Under the pieces are notes generated by a model. That model did no database searches. It was not told the DNA's origin and was given only the letters and a program-made list of their open reading frames with translations. A stretch of 64,000 nucleotides of DNA, taken from positions 248,001 to 312,000 of the forward strand of contig JBEDTR010000005.1 in assembly GCA_040119125.1 (NCBI GenBank). The letters run 5' to 3'. Position numbers and translations under genes: made by a program. Of the stretch, positions 7,785 to 15,908 are shown one piece after another (positions within the stretch are counted from its first letter, which is position 1; each line of letters starts with the position of its first letter). Origin of the DNA: Pacificitalea sp040119125. Its GTDB lineage: Bacteria; Pseudomonadota; Alphaproteobacteria; Rhodobacterales; Rhodobacteraceae.

Positions 7785-8456
7785 GCGGCCCGAGCCCGAC
7801 GCGAACGACACGGGCCTGACGCTGCAAACGTCGCTGGGCCGCGCATGCGAATAACGCGAGCTGCGCCTTTAGAAGCGCGCCGTTCACCCGATGCAGTTCC
7901 ACCCGCCGAAGGAAGCGCTCACCCGGCGATGTTAGTCGTGTCAAGCACACCTCCCCCGTTCGATGAATCTAACTTTTCGGGACTACCTCCAGACAGACGG
8001 CTGTCGAGGGCGGATCGGTAAGATTTATCTACTTCCGGGGCGTCTTACGCCGGCGCAACCGTTTAAGCACCCAGCCAATTAGGCCGGAAAGCAAGCGCAC
8101 AGCGATCGCCTCCAGAAGACTCCAAGGGAAGTCTTCCACAGCGTTCTCCGCAAATTTCAGGAAGGTTCGGCTTCGACCCTGGCGCAAATAAAAAGCCCCG
8201 TGACCAAGTCAGGGGCTCAAACGATATTTGCGAGGCAGGAAGCAAGAAGACGCACGTCTTCAGATCCAAAACTGCGCTAAAAGTGACCTTATGTCAATGC
8301 GCCTGTGGCGGCTCATAGAGAGAGCATCCCGCACCGGAACGCGCCTCCCGTGGCACCCTAACCCGCTCCACCCGATGAAATACTCCGACGCTGGCAGGGA
8401 ACCGCGCCGGCATTTGCGGCGTTTGATTTCCGAAGCCGCGATTAGGAGTTTATCAC
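7785..8456. other. Gene-poor stretch of mixed composition
   Basis: About 670 bp without a gene I can support, between the TerB-like gene and the small PLDc_N gene. GC is lower and more uneven than in neighbouring coding DNA. It holds an intrinsic-terminator-like hairpin reading leftward (8186-8217), a short palindrome (8246-8261) and an unsupported leftward frame at 8029-8187 that begins only at a TTG inside the terminator T-run. No tRNA, known riboswitch or mobile-element ends were recognised. Confidence 0.5.
8186..8265 (-). ncRNA. Candidate small RNA with two hairpins
   Basis: Read leftward, the segment holds a first hairpin (GAAGACG and CGTCTTC, 8246-8261), a single-stranded pyrimidine-rich linker containing TTCCTGCC, and a second hairpin (8194-8217, arms ending GGGGCT with the complement AGCCCC) followed by TTTTTATTT. 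That is the layout of an Hfq-type sRNA with an intrinsic terminator. A TTGACA box lies upstream (complement of 8292-8297), but no convincing -10 follows it. No coding gene on this strand needs the terminator. It is inferred from structure only. Confidence 0.33.
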
Positions 8457-8645
8457 ATGGAATATGGTTTTTTCGGCCTTCTGGTCCTCGTGGCAGATAT
8501 TTTTGCCATCTATAACGTGCTGTCCTCCAGCGCTTCGACCCTGTCGAAGATCGTCTGGACGATTGTTATTCTGGTTCTGCCGGTTCTGGGCTTCGTCGCC
8601 TGGCTCATCTTTGGGCCGCGCAACCGTTCCGGCGCCCGGATTTAA
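8457..8645 (+). CDS. Small PLDc_N-domain membrane protein
   Basis: A 62-residue protein with two membrane helices (about residues 4-22 and 32-53) separated by SSSASTLSKIVW and ending in FGPRNRSGARI. This is the phospholipase D N-terminal (PLDc_N) domain on its own: a short helical hairpin normally found before cardiolipin-synthase catalytic domains, which often occurs alone in bacteria. It has no catalytic HKD motif. TAGGAG lies about 8 bp before the ATG. It is a single-gene unit with a strong terminator downstream. Confidence 0.8.
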   Translation: MEYGFFGLLVLVADIFAIYNVLSSSASTLSKIVWTIVILVLPVLGFVAWLIFGPRNRSGARI

Positions 8646-8705
8646 TCCGGCACCACGACCCCGACCTCCAAGGTTCCCACGCTTCCCTCGTGGAGACGAG
8701 TTACA

Positions 8706-8733
8706 GGCCCGCCCTTGCCCGGCGGGCCTTTTT
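8706..8733 (+). terminator. Intrinsic terminator after the PLDc_N gene
   Basis: GGCCCGCC (8706-8713) pairs perfectly with GGCGGGCC (8721-8728) and is followed by five T residues (8729-8733). Confidence 0.88.
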
Positions 8734-8771
8734 CATGCGCAGGCGCTGTCAACGCTGGTCCTGTTACAGGC

Positions 8772-10292
8772 TCAGATGACGCCGGTTTCCGACCAGCGAC
8801 GCAGCAGTGACATCTGCAACCTCTTGGCACGGCCATTCCACGCAGCGCCGCCATCGGGGCGCTCGCGGTCCTCGCGGCTAAGCTGGGCGCGGCGATCCTG
8901 ATCGGCCATCACCATCGCAAAAGCCAGCTCCCGCCCGTCGGCCATGCTCTGGAACCCGCATAGGGCCGAGACGAAGTTCAGCGTGCCGGTCTTGGCGCGC
9001 ACCCGCGCGGGGTGGTTCTTGACCACCGAATAATTCGTGTCCCGCATCGGCACGGTTTTCAGGATGCCGCGGATCTCAGCCACGGGGCCCAGCCGTGTGA
9101 GCGCGCGCACCATGTCATTGGGACTGATCCCGCTCAATTCGCCCAGCCCCGAATGGTCGACAAACCGCGCGCCGCCCGTATCCGCCATGGCCTGCAACCA
9201 TTCGCTCATCCGCCCGGCACTATCGGGCAGGTCGGTCGGGCGTTCGCCCCGCGCAGCCGTGGCGGCCATGCCCACGGCCTCGGCGGTGACATTGGTGGAA
9301 TAGAGCAGCATGTCTTCGAGGATGACGCGCAGCGGTTGGCTCAGGCTTTCGGCCATCAGCACCGAATCGCGCGGCAGCGTGTCCAGCATCACGGGCGCGG
9401 GCGTGGTGATGCCGTTGGACCGCAACAGCCCCCGGAACACATCGGCGCAATAGGCTTGCGGATTGTGCACGGGCAACCAGCGGCTGCCCCCTGTCCCCAG
9501 CGCCTGCGCGGCCACGGTCCAGTCGTCACGGGTATCGACCGCGCGATAGGTGTAAAGCGGCAGCGCCCGGTCCACCGCCTCGATCCGCGAGGTGCTGACA
9601 GCCGGGCGATAGCGCCCCGACCGCGCGTCCATGCTTAGCTCATAGCCCGAATTCGCCCGCCGCCATTCGAAATGCACGCGGTTGAAATTGAGGTTCAGCC
9701 CCGACACACCGGGGCTGTAGCCCACATGATCGGGCTGGCCGGGATCGATTGTCGCCACCTGCGGCAGCGCCGCCCCCCAGATCAGCAGACGACCGGTGAT
9801 CTCCACCAGTCCTTTTTCCTTCAGCGTCAGAACCAAGTCGCCCAAACGGTCCGTATCCAGCGTCGGATCGCCCGAACCCGCAAGGATCAGATCCCCGTCC
9901 AACCGCCCATCCACCACCGGCGCGGTGGCAAGGACACGGGTGCGGAACATGTAGCTCGGCCCCAGCCGGTTCAGCGCATAGAGCGCGGTGATCGCCTTTG
10001 CGGTCGATGCGGGCGGCAGGGGCATGTCTCCGCCCGACTGCTCCAGCACCTCCCCCGTTACCGCATCGGCCACGGTCACGGCGATCTTCCCGCTCAGCCC
10101 GGCGGCGGCGATCACATCGGCAAGTGGCGGCGGCGGCGGAGGGGGTGGCTTCGCGGCCTCTTCGGGGGCGCGCGCGGGGCGCGGACGCGGGGCAAGAGAG
10201 GTCAGCGGCGCATTGGCCAGCGCGGGCGCTGCCACACCGGCAAGCAGCCCACCCAGCAAAGCCCGGCGCGAAAGTCGAGAAGGTCCGTTCAT
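8772..10292 (-). CDS. dacB: D-alanyl-D-alanine carboxypeptidase/endopeptidase (PBP4/DacB type)
   Basis: A class C low-molecular-weight penicillin-binding protein (peptidase S13) that trims and cleaves peptidoglycan cross-links in the periplasm. The three active-site motifs are present: SxxK as PASTAKA near residue 95, SxN as YSTN near 331, and KTG as AKTGTLNF near 433. The N-terminus SRRALLGGLLAGVAAPALA carries a twin-arginine-like signal, followed by a Pro-rich linker with eight consecutive prolines near residue 53. Length (506) is normal for the family. It ends close to the PLDc_N terminator and faces that gene convergently. Confidence 0.93.
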   Translation of the reverse strand: MNGPSRLSRRALLGGLLAGVAAPALANAPLTSLAPRPRPARAPEEAAKPPPPPPPPLADVIAAAGLSGKIAVTVADAVTGEVLEQSGGDMPLPPASTAKAITALYALNRLGPSYMFRTRVLATAPVVDGRLDGDLILAGSGDPTLDTDRLGDLVLTLKEKGLVEITGRLLIWGAALPQVATIDPGQPDHVGYSPGVSGLNLNFNRVHFEWRRANSGYELSMDARSGRYRPAVSTSRIEAVDRALPLYTYRAVDTRDDWTVAAQALGTGGSRWLPVHNPQAYCADVFRGLLRSNGITTPAPVMLDTLPRDSVLMAESLSQPLRVILEDMLLYSTNVTAEAVGMAATAARGERPTDLPDSAGRMSEWLQAMADTGGARFVDHSGLGELSGISPNDMVRALTRLGPVAEIRGILKTVPMRDTNYSVVKNHPARVRAKTGTLNFVSALCGFQSMADGRELAFAMVMADQDRRAQLSREDRERPDGGAAWNGRAKRLQMSLLRRWSETGVI

Positions 10293-10564
10293 GCGCCGAA
10301 ACTTGGCAAAATGCCCGGCGGCTCACAAGAGCGCTGTGAGGGAGATAACCGGAATGTCAGCGGCGGTTGTGCCGGTCTGGCAAGGCGTTGCGCCAGTCGC
10401 GCGCGCCTGAGGGGTCGGCCCAAAACGGTCCTGCACGGGCAGTTTTTTGAACCCGCCGCATCACGCGCGGGTGCCACGTTCCGATCCTGCCTGCGACCCT
10501 GCCCCCAAGCCATGCTCAAGCCTGAGCCGCACCCCTTACCGCGCGCCAAAGACGCCCGCGGTGA

Positions 10565-11164
10565 TCAGCCCCAGCCCCCGCTGGCCCGGATCGCGGTGGA
10601 GGAGACGTTGGACATGGGAATATTGATGAAACACCACGCGGGCGGCGCGCAATGCGGCAGCTTATGGCTTTCATAGGCCGGAACGCGCCAGCGCCCGTAG
10701 CGGTCGGCGGCCTTTGACATGCGGGCCGACAGGCGCTGTCCGGGGCGGGCCATGACGCCCACGGGGACGTTTTCCATGATCCAGTCCCAGCGTTCCCATT
10801 TTGGGAATTGCACCATGTTATCGGCACCCATCAGCCACACGAAACGGGTGGCGGGATAGCGCGCGCGCAGCTTTTGCAGGGTCTCGGCCGTGTAGCGCGT
10901 GCCCATCTGCGCCTCGATATCGGTAACGTCGACACGGGGATGGGTCATGATCTCGCGGCTCGCCGCCAGCCGTTTTTCCATCGGGGCGGGGCCGTTGACC
11001 TTCAGCGGGTTGCCCGGAGAGACCAGCCACCACAGCCGATCCAGCCCGAAGCGCTTCATCGCTTCGAGACTGATATGCACATGCCCGGCATGAGGCGGAT
11101 CGAACGACCCGCCCAGCAGCCCGATACTCTGGCCCGGCCGGATCAGGGGTGTGGTGTATCTCAT
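10565..11164 (-). CDS. nadD: Nicotinate-nucleotide adenylyltransferase
   Basis: NadD converts nicotinate mononucleotide and ATP to nicotinate adenine dinucleotide in NAD synthesis. The nucleotidyltransferase signature GGSFDPPHAGH is at residues 18-28, and the C-terminal SNVSSTAIR motif (the ISSTxIR-type phosphate-binding site) is present. At 199 residues it has family length. In many alphaproteobacteria nadD lies beside rsfS and rlmH; here it is next to dacB, with about 270 bp between, and neither partner is in the window. Confidence 0.94.
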   Translation of the reverse strand: MRYTTPLIRPGQSIGLLGGSFDPPHAGHVHISLEAMKRFGLDRLWWLVSPGNPLKVNGPAPMEKRLAASREIMTHPRVDVTDIEAQMGTRYTAETLQKLRARYPATRFVWLMGADNMVQFPKWERWDWIMENVPVGVMARPGQRLSARMSKAADRYGRWRVPAYESHKLPHCAPPAWCFINIPMSNVSSTAIRASGGWG

Positions 11165-11252
11165 TGCGCCGGGCTACCCGATCCAAACGGGGCGGAAAAG
11201 CCCAAAGCAGAACGCCGCGTCAGCGCGCTCCGCTCAGGGCGTCTTTCCGGTG

Positions 11253-12566
11253 TCAGGCGGACTTACGTTCCGCGGGGCTGGCTGGGGCCGGTTTGGCCGT
11301 AGCTGCGGGGGCCTGCGTGTCGTTTTCCGGCACGCTGCGGCTGTTGGCGTCAAGGAATTCCAGCACCAAAGGCCGGATGTTATTGCGCCATGAGCGTCCG
11401 GCAAAAATACCGTAATGGCCGGCACCCGGCTCCAGATGGCTGGCCTTCTTGCTATCGGGCAGGCCCGTGAGCAGGTCCAGCGCGGCGACACATTGGCCGG
11501 GCGCGGAAATATCGTCCTTTGCGCCCTCGACCGTTTTGACCGCGACATCGGTGATTTTCGAGATATCGACCCGTTTGCCCGCGACCTCGAATTCGTTGAG
11601 CGCGATTTCGCGATTCTTGAACACCCGCTCCACCGTCGACAGATAGAATTCCGCCGTCATATCCATCACGGCAAGATATTCGTCGTAGAACTTGTTATGG
11701 CGGTTGCTGTCGCCCGCTTCGCCCTTCGAGATCGCCATGATCTGATTGAAGAAGGCATTGGCATGGGTTTCCGCATTCATCGCGATAAACGATGTCAGCT
11801 GTTGCAGACCGGGATAGACCAGCCGCCCCGCGCCCGCATATTTGAAGCCCACACGCTGGATCACATATTGCTCCAGCTGGCCCATGGTGACGGACGCGCC
11901 GAAATCGGTCACTTCGGTCGGGGCCGCGCCCGGATCGATCGGACCGCCGATCAGCGTCAGCGTGGCGGGCTGGGCGCTGGGGTCTTCCTCGGCCAGATAT
12001 GCAGTGGCGGCCAGTGCCAGCGGGGCCGGCTGACAGACCGCGATGACATGAATGTCGGACCCCAGATGGCGCATGAAATCCGCCAGATAGAGCGTGTAAT
12101 CCTCGATATCGAACTTGCCCTCCGACACCGGGATGTCGCGGGCGTTATGCCAATCGGTGATGAACACTTCGCAATCGGGCAGCAGCGACATCACGGTGGA
12201 GCGCAGCAACGTTGCGTAATGACCCGACATTGGCGCAACCAGCAGCACGCGGCGGCGCTTTCCTTCGCGGTTATGCACCTCGAAGCGCAGCAGATCGCCG
12301 AAGGGTTTTTCCACCTCGGTCACGACTTTGACCAGATGATCGCGGCCATCGTCACACACGACGGAGCCGATATCCCAGTCAGGTTTCGCGACCATGCGCG
12401 CATAGCTGCGTTCCGTAACCTCGCCCCAGGCGGCGGTCATCTGGATCATCGGATTCGCCGTCAGGCCGAAAACGGGGTATGAGAACATGGCCTTTGCGCT
12501 TGCGCCCAGCCATTGATTGGTGACTCTGACGGTTTCCATCAGGTCATAGGTTGCCATGTATTTCAT
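11253..12566 (-). CDS. phaZ: Intracellular polyhydroxyalkanoate depolymerase
   Basis: This enzyme mobilises stored poly(3-hydroxybutyrate). It matches the PhaZ1/DepA family: N-terminal MKYMATYDLMETVR, a Cys nucleophile in VCQPAPL at about residue 178 in place of the usual GxSxG serine, and the family C-terminal region ending in GHYGIFAGRSWRNNIRPLVLEFL. I chose the ATG at 12566, preceded by GAGGGAAG at good spacing, rather than the longer frame from 12641. A low-complexity Ala/Pro tail follows the conserved domain. It is divergent from phaC across 115 bp, the usual degradation/synthesis arrangement in Rhodobacterales. Confidence 0.92.
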   Translation of the reverse strand: MKYMATYDLMETVRVTNQWLGASAKAMFSYPVFGLTANPMIQMTAAWGEVTERSYARMVAKPDWDIGSVVCDDGRDHLVKVVTEVEKPFGDLLRFEVHNREGKRRRVLLVAPMSGHYATLLRSTVMSLLPDCEVFITDWHNARDIPVSEGKFDIEDYTLYLADFMRHLGSDIHVIAVCQPAPLALAATAYLAEEDPSAQPATLTLIGGPIDPGAAPTEVTDFGASVTMGQLEQYVIQRVGFKYAGAGRLVYPGLQQLTSFIAMNAETHANAFFNQIMAISKGEAGDSNRHNKFYDEYLAVMDMTAEFYLSTVERVFKNREIALNEFEVAGKRVDISKITDVAVKTVEGAKDDISAPGQCVAALDLLTGLPDSKKASHLEPGAGHYGIFAGRSWRNNIRPLVLEFLDANSRSVPENDTQAPAATAKPAPASPAERKSA

Positions 12567-12681
12567 CTGCTTCCCTCTCGTGGGTCCGCACTCGAAATGA
12601 GGTCGGGAGGTAAATAGCTGCTTTGCCTCCCGAACCCGCAAGCGCTACCCTTCATGGGAAAGCTAGGGGGGAATCCGCACA

Positions 12682-14580
12682 ATGACAACTGACCATAAAG
12701 TGCAGGGCCATGGCGGAGCCGGCGGCAAACGCCCCGGCAAGAGCAGTGGCAAAAGCCCCGACACAGACCCCGCCCCCCAAGGCGAAACCGGCGACACGAC
12801 CGATCCCCCCACCGCCGCGGAGACCGAATTGCTGGACGAAAACCTGCGCAAGATCGACGCGCTGACCAAACGCCTGATTGCCGCATTCTCTAACAAGCGC
12901 CAGATCGATCCGTCGCTGCAAGGCCCGGGTCAGGACCTGATGTTGAAGGCATCGACCGCCTATATGACGGAATGGATGTCGAACCCCGGCAGATTGCTGG
13001 AGCATCAGATCAGCTATTGGGGCAAGACGCTGAAACATTACGTCGACGCTCAGCAGGCGCTGGTCACCGGCCAGTTGGCGCCGCCGCCCGACATGACCCC
13101 GACGGATAAACGGTTCTCGGACCCGCATTGGGCGACGCATCCGTTCTTTAACTACCTCAAACAGCAATACATGCTGTCCAGCGACGCGATGCGACAGGCC
13201 GTGGCCGATGTCGACGGGCTGGCCCCCAAGGACAAGCAGCGACTGGAATTCTTCTCTCGCCAGATCATCGACATGATGAGCCCGACCAACTTCCTTGGCA
13301 CCAACCCCGAGGCGCTGTCGCGGGCGGTGGCAACCGAAGGGCAGAGCCTCGTTGACGGGCTGGAAAACCTCGTGCGGGATCTTGAGGCGAATAACGGCGA
13401 TCTGACGGTCACCCTCGCGGATCGCAGCGCGTTTCAGGTGGGCGGCAACATCGCCACCGCCGACGGCAAGGTGGTCTATCGCAACCGCCTGTTCGAGCTG
13501 ATCCAATATGCCCCCACGACCGAACACGTGCACGCCACCCCGCTCATCATCTTCCCGCCGTGGATCAACAAATTCTACATTCTTGACCTGAAGCCGCAGA
13601 ATTCGCTGATCCGCTGGATCGTCGACCAAGGCTACACGCTGTTTGTGGTCAGCTGGGTCAATCCCGATGCGTCCTATGCCGATGTCGGTCTGGATGACTA
13701 TATCGAGGAGGGCTACCTGACCGCGATCGAGACGGTGAAAGAGATCACCGGCGAGGATAAGGTCAACGCGGTCGGCTATTGCATCGCGGGCACCACCCTG
13801 TCGCTGACCCTGAGCCTGTTGAAACAGCGCGGCGACAGCTCGATCCGTTCCGCCACCTTCTTTACCACGCTGACCGATTTCTCCGATCAGGGCGAATTCG
13901 GCGTGTTTCTGGAGGATGATTTCGTTGACGGGATCGAGGCCGAAGCGCGCAAGCACGGCTATCTCGACAGTTTCTACATGTCGCGGACCTTCAGCTACCT
14001 GCGCTCCAACGATCTGGTCTATCAACCCGCAATCAAGAGCTACATGCTGGGCGAAGCGCCGCCCGCCTTTGACCTGCTGTTCTGGAACGGCGACAGCACC
14101 AACCTGCCCGGCCGCATGACCATCGAATATCTGCGCTGGCTGTGTCAGGAGAACCGTTTCGCCGGCGAGCAAGGCGTGGAGATCTGTGGCGAGACCCTGC
14201 GCCTGCGCGATGTCGATGTGCCGCTGATGATGATCGCCTGCGAGACCGACCATATCGCGGCGTGGAAATCATCGTTCGACGGGATGCGGGGCATGGGCTC
14301 GAAGAACAAAAGCTTCGTGTTGTCGCAGTCCGGCCATATCGCGGGGATCGTCAATCCGCCCAGCAAACGCAAGTATGGCCATTACACCAATGACGATGTG
14401 AGCCTAGATGCCGAAAGCTGGCAGAAGGGCGCGGAATTCACCGATGGCACATGGTGGATGCGCTGGGAAAACTGGCTGAAACGCCGCTCGGGCAAGCGTG
14501 TGGCGGCGCGCACGCCCGGCTCTGACGCCTGCCCTCCCTTGGCCGATGCGCCGGGAAGTTACGTCTTGCCAAAGGGTTGA
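12682..14580 (+). CDS. phaC: Class I poly(3-hydroxyalkanoate) synthase
   Basis: PhaC polymerises (R)-3-hydroxyacyl-CoA at the granule surface. The lipase-like box is GYCIAGT with the catalytic Cys at about residue 367; the partner Asp (CETDHIAAW) is near 523 and His (SGHIAG) near 552. An N-terminal low-complexity leader of about 45 residues (Gly/Lys/Pro/Thr-rich) precedes the conserved PhaC_N region. Length 632 agrees with class I synthases that have such leaders. GGGGGGAAT lies upstream of the ATG. The 115-bp phaZ-phaC gap contains an 8-bp stem (12603-12610 with 12626-12633). phaP and phaR follow on the same strand. Confidence 0.95.
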   Translation: MTTDHKVQGHGGAGGKRPGKSSGKSPDTDPAPQGETGDTTDPPTAAETELLDENLRKIDALTKRLIAAFSNKRQIDPSLQGPGQDLMLKASTAYMTEWMSNPGRLLEHQISYWGKTLKHYVDAQQALVTGQLAPPPDMTPTDKRFSDPHWATHPFFNYLKQQYMLSSDAMRQAVADVDGLAPKDKQRLEFFSRQIIDMMSPTNFLGTNPEALSRAVATEGQSLVDGLENLVRDLEANNGDLTVTLADRSAFQVGGNIATADGKVVYRNRLFELIQYAPTTEHVHATPLIIFPPWINKFYILDLKPQNSLIRWIVDQGYTLFVVSWVNPDASYADVGLDDYIEEGYLTAIETVKEITGEDKVNAVGYCIAGTTLSLTLSLLKQRGDSSIRSATFFTTLTDFSDQGEFGVFLEDDFVDGIEAEARKHGYLDSFYMSRTFSYLRSNDLVYQPAIKSYMLGEAPPAFDLLFWNGDSTNLPGRMTIEYLRWLCQENRFAGEQGVEICGETLRLRDVDVPLMMIACETDHIAAWKSSFDGMRGMGSKNKSFVLSQSGHIAGIVNPPSKRKYGHYTNDDVSLDAESWQKGAEFTDGTWWMRWENWLKRRSGKRVAARTPGSDACPPLADAPGSYVLPKG

Positions 14581-14622
14581 GCGGGCGCTGCCCCCTGCAA
14601 GGTGACCTAGGGACAGGTTTTT

Positions 14623-14673
14623 TTGCTGCAGTGCAGAAAAACCCTTGAAATGCCGCAGTGCAGAAAGTATCTA
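14623..14673 (+). promoter_or_regulatory. phaP promoter with two PhaR-type operators
   Basis: Two near-identical sites, GCTGCAGTGCAGAAA (14625-14639) and GCCGCAGTGCAGAAA (14652-14666), are exactly 27 bp apart. They resemble the TGC/GCA-rich operators of PhaR in Paracoccus and relatives. A sigma-70-like promoter fits around the second: TTGAAA (14645-14650), a 17-bp spacer, then TATCTA (14668-14673), so the second operator fills the spacer. This explains repression of phasin when no PHB granules titrate PhaR. Confidence 0.72.
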
Positions 14674-14720
14674 TCGGTCAAGGCAGAACGGCGAACCGCT
14701 TACAAGTTAGGAATTTATAA

Positions 14721-15170
14721 ATGGCTACCCAGAACGACATGACCAAGATGATGCAGGAAATGATGGCGTCCTTCCCGATGGACACCACTTCCATGCAAGA
14801 CGTATTCAAGAACTCCGCCCTGCTGGGCGAGAAGATGTCCAAAGTGGCTCTCGAAGCCGCTGAGAAATCCAACGAGATTTCCGCCAAATGGACCAAGGAA
14901 ACCATCTCCAAGATGGGCGAAATGGCCACCGTCAAGGAAGAGCCTACCGATTATTCCAAGGCCATGACCGATTTCGCCTCCTCGCAGGCTGAAATGGTTG
15001 CCGAAAACATGGCAGCCTTCGCAGAAGTCGCGAAGAAAGTGCAAATGGAAACCGTCGAGCTGATGCTCGCTGCTGGCAAGGACTTCTCCGAAGACACCAC
15101 CGCAGCGATGAAGAAAGCCACCACCGACGCAACCAGCGCCGCCAAGAAAGCATCCGCCGCCGCCAAGTAA
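14721..15170 (+). CDS. phaP: Phasin family protein (PHB granule coat)
   Basis: A 149-residue amphipathic helical protein rich in Ala, Lys, Glu and Met with no Cys or Trp-rich core, as is usual for phasins that coat PHB granules and limit their size. Runs such as MTDFASSQAEMVAENMAAF and EVAKKVQMETVELMLAAGKDF follow the phasin_2-type pattern, and the tail is Ala/Lys-rich. It lies between phaC and phaR behind its own promoter with PhaR-type operators, and ends at a strong terminator, so it can be expressed independently of phaC. Optimised codons suggest high expression. Confidence 0.92.
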   Translation: MATQNDMTKMMQEMMASFPMDTTSMQDVFKNSALLGEKMSKVALEAAEKSNEISAKWTKETISKMGEMATVKEEPTDYSKAMTDFASSQAEMVAENMAAFAEVAKKVQMETVELMLAAGKDFSEDTTAAMKKATTDATSAAKKASAAAK

Positions 15171-15271
15171 GGCCCGGATCACGGATTGCCTGACGGGGCC
15201 CGCGCACCTCCTCCCGCGTGGACCCGAAGTCAGACAAGCGGCGCTCGCTTCTCCTCCCGACGAGCGCCCGA

Positions 15272-15300
15272 GGGGTAGACCGCAAGGTCTGCCCCTTTTT
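15272..15300 (+). terminator. Intrinsic terminator after phaP
   Basis: GGGGTAGACC (15272-15281), a GCAA loop, then GGTCTGCCCC (15286-15295) and five T residues. A weaker stem (GCGCTCG 15241-15247 with CGAGCGC 15261-15267) precedes it. Confidence 0.85.
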
Positions 15301-15373
15301 GCTGCGCGGGCTTGCCGGGGGGCGAGGGGCGAGGGCCGCAGGTGGCGACGTCGCAGATGTGCCACCCTGTGAG

Positions 15374-15785
15374 CTAAGCGCCCCCGCTCTCGGACAAGGC
15401 CGAAGGCCGCGAGAGCGAGCGCCTGCCCGTCCCGGCGGGCTGGCGCTTTGCCACGTCACGCTAACCTCAGAGCGAAGAGGCATTTGGCTAACATAAAGCG
15501 CACCCGCTCCCCCGCAGCAGCGCCACCCCACGGGCAAGCTCACGGTGCGCCCAGCAATTCCACCGCCCGACACATGCGTGCTAAGCGCCCCCGCCCGCGA
15601 ACAAGGCCGTGGGCCGCGCGGGTGAGCGCCTGCCCGTCGTCGCGGGCTGGCGGTTGGCCACCTTGCGCTGACCTTCGGGCGGAGAGGAATTTGGGACAAT
15701 AAAGCGCGCCGCCCTACCGCAGCAGCGCCATCCAACGGGCAGGCTTACGGTGCACCCGGTAATTCCACCGCCCGACACACAAGTG
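15374..15785. repeat. Two-copy ~206-bp imperfect tandem repeat with conserved hairpins
   Basis: Copy A (15374-15580) and copy B (15581-about 15785) share blocks such as CTAAGCG near the start, GCGCCTGCCCGTC, AAAGCGC, GCAGCAGCGCCA, and AATTCCACCGCCCGACAC near the end; a third copy begins at 15786 but breaks off. Each copy starts with a nested hairpin: arms CGCTCTCG/CGAGAGCG in A (15385-15392, 15410-15417) and CGCCCGCG/CGCGGGTG in B (15592-15599, 15617-15624). Two base pairs differ by compensatory change, so the fold, not the sequence, is conserved. Leftward frames through it look accidental. It fills most of the phaP-phaR gap, in which I see no gene. Confidence 0.7.
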
Positions 15786-15908
15786 CCAAGCACCCCGGCC
15801 CGCTGAAACGCCAGTGATGAAGTCCCCGCAATTTACATGCCAAGGTAATGCTTTTCTTTCCCCCACGGCGGGACTACGGTTTCTGCACCGCAATAAGGGA
15901 GGTCACGT

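Noticed and set aside
7785..8060. 6S RNA, tmRNA or signal-recognition RNA in the stretch after the TerB-like gene
   Set aside because: I looked for the tmRNA, SRP-loop and 6S bubble patterns and found no match; the fold is not clear by eye.
12652..14253. Leftward 533-codon frame opposite phaC
   Set aside because: Antisense shadow of the PHB synthase gene, which has all catalytic motifs.
15500..15793. Leftward Gly/Cys/Arg-rich peptides (with SLPVGWRCCG) in the tandem repeat
   Set aside because: The two copies share this string only because the DNA is repeated; differences between copies follow hairpin pairing and not codon positions, and there is no ribosome-binding site.
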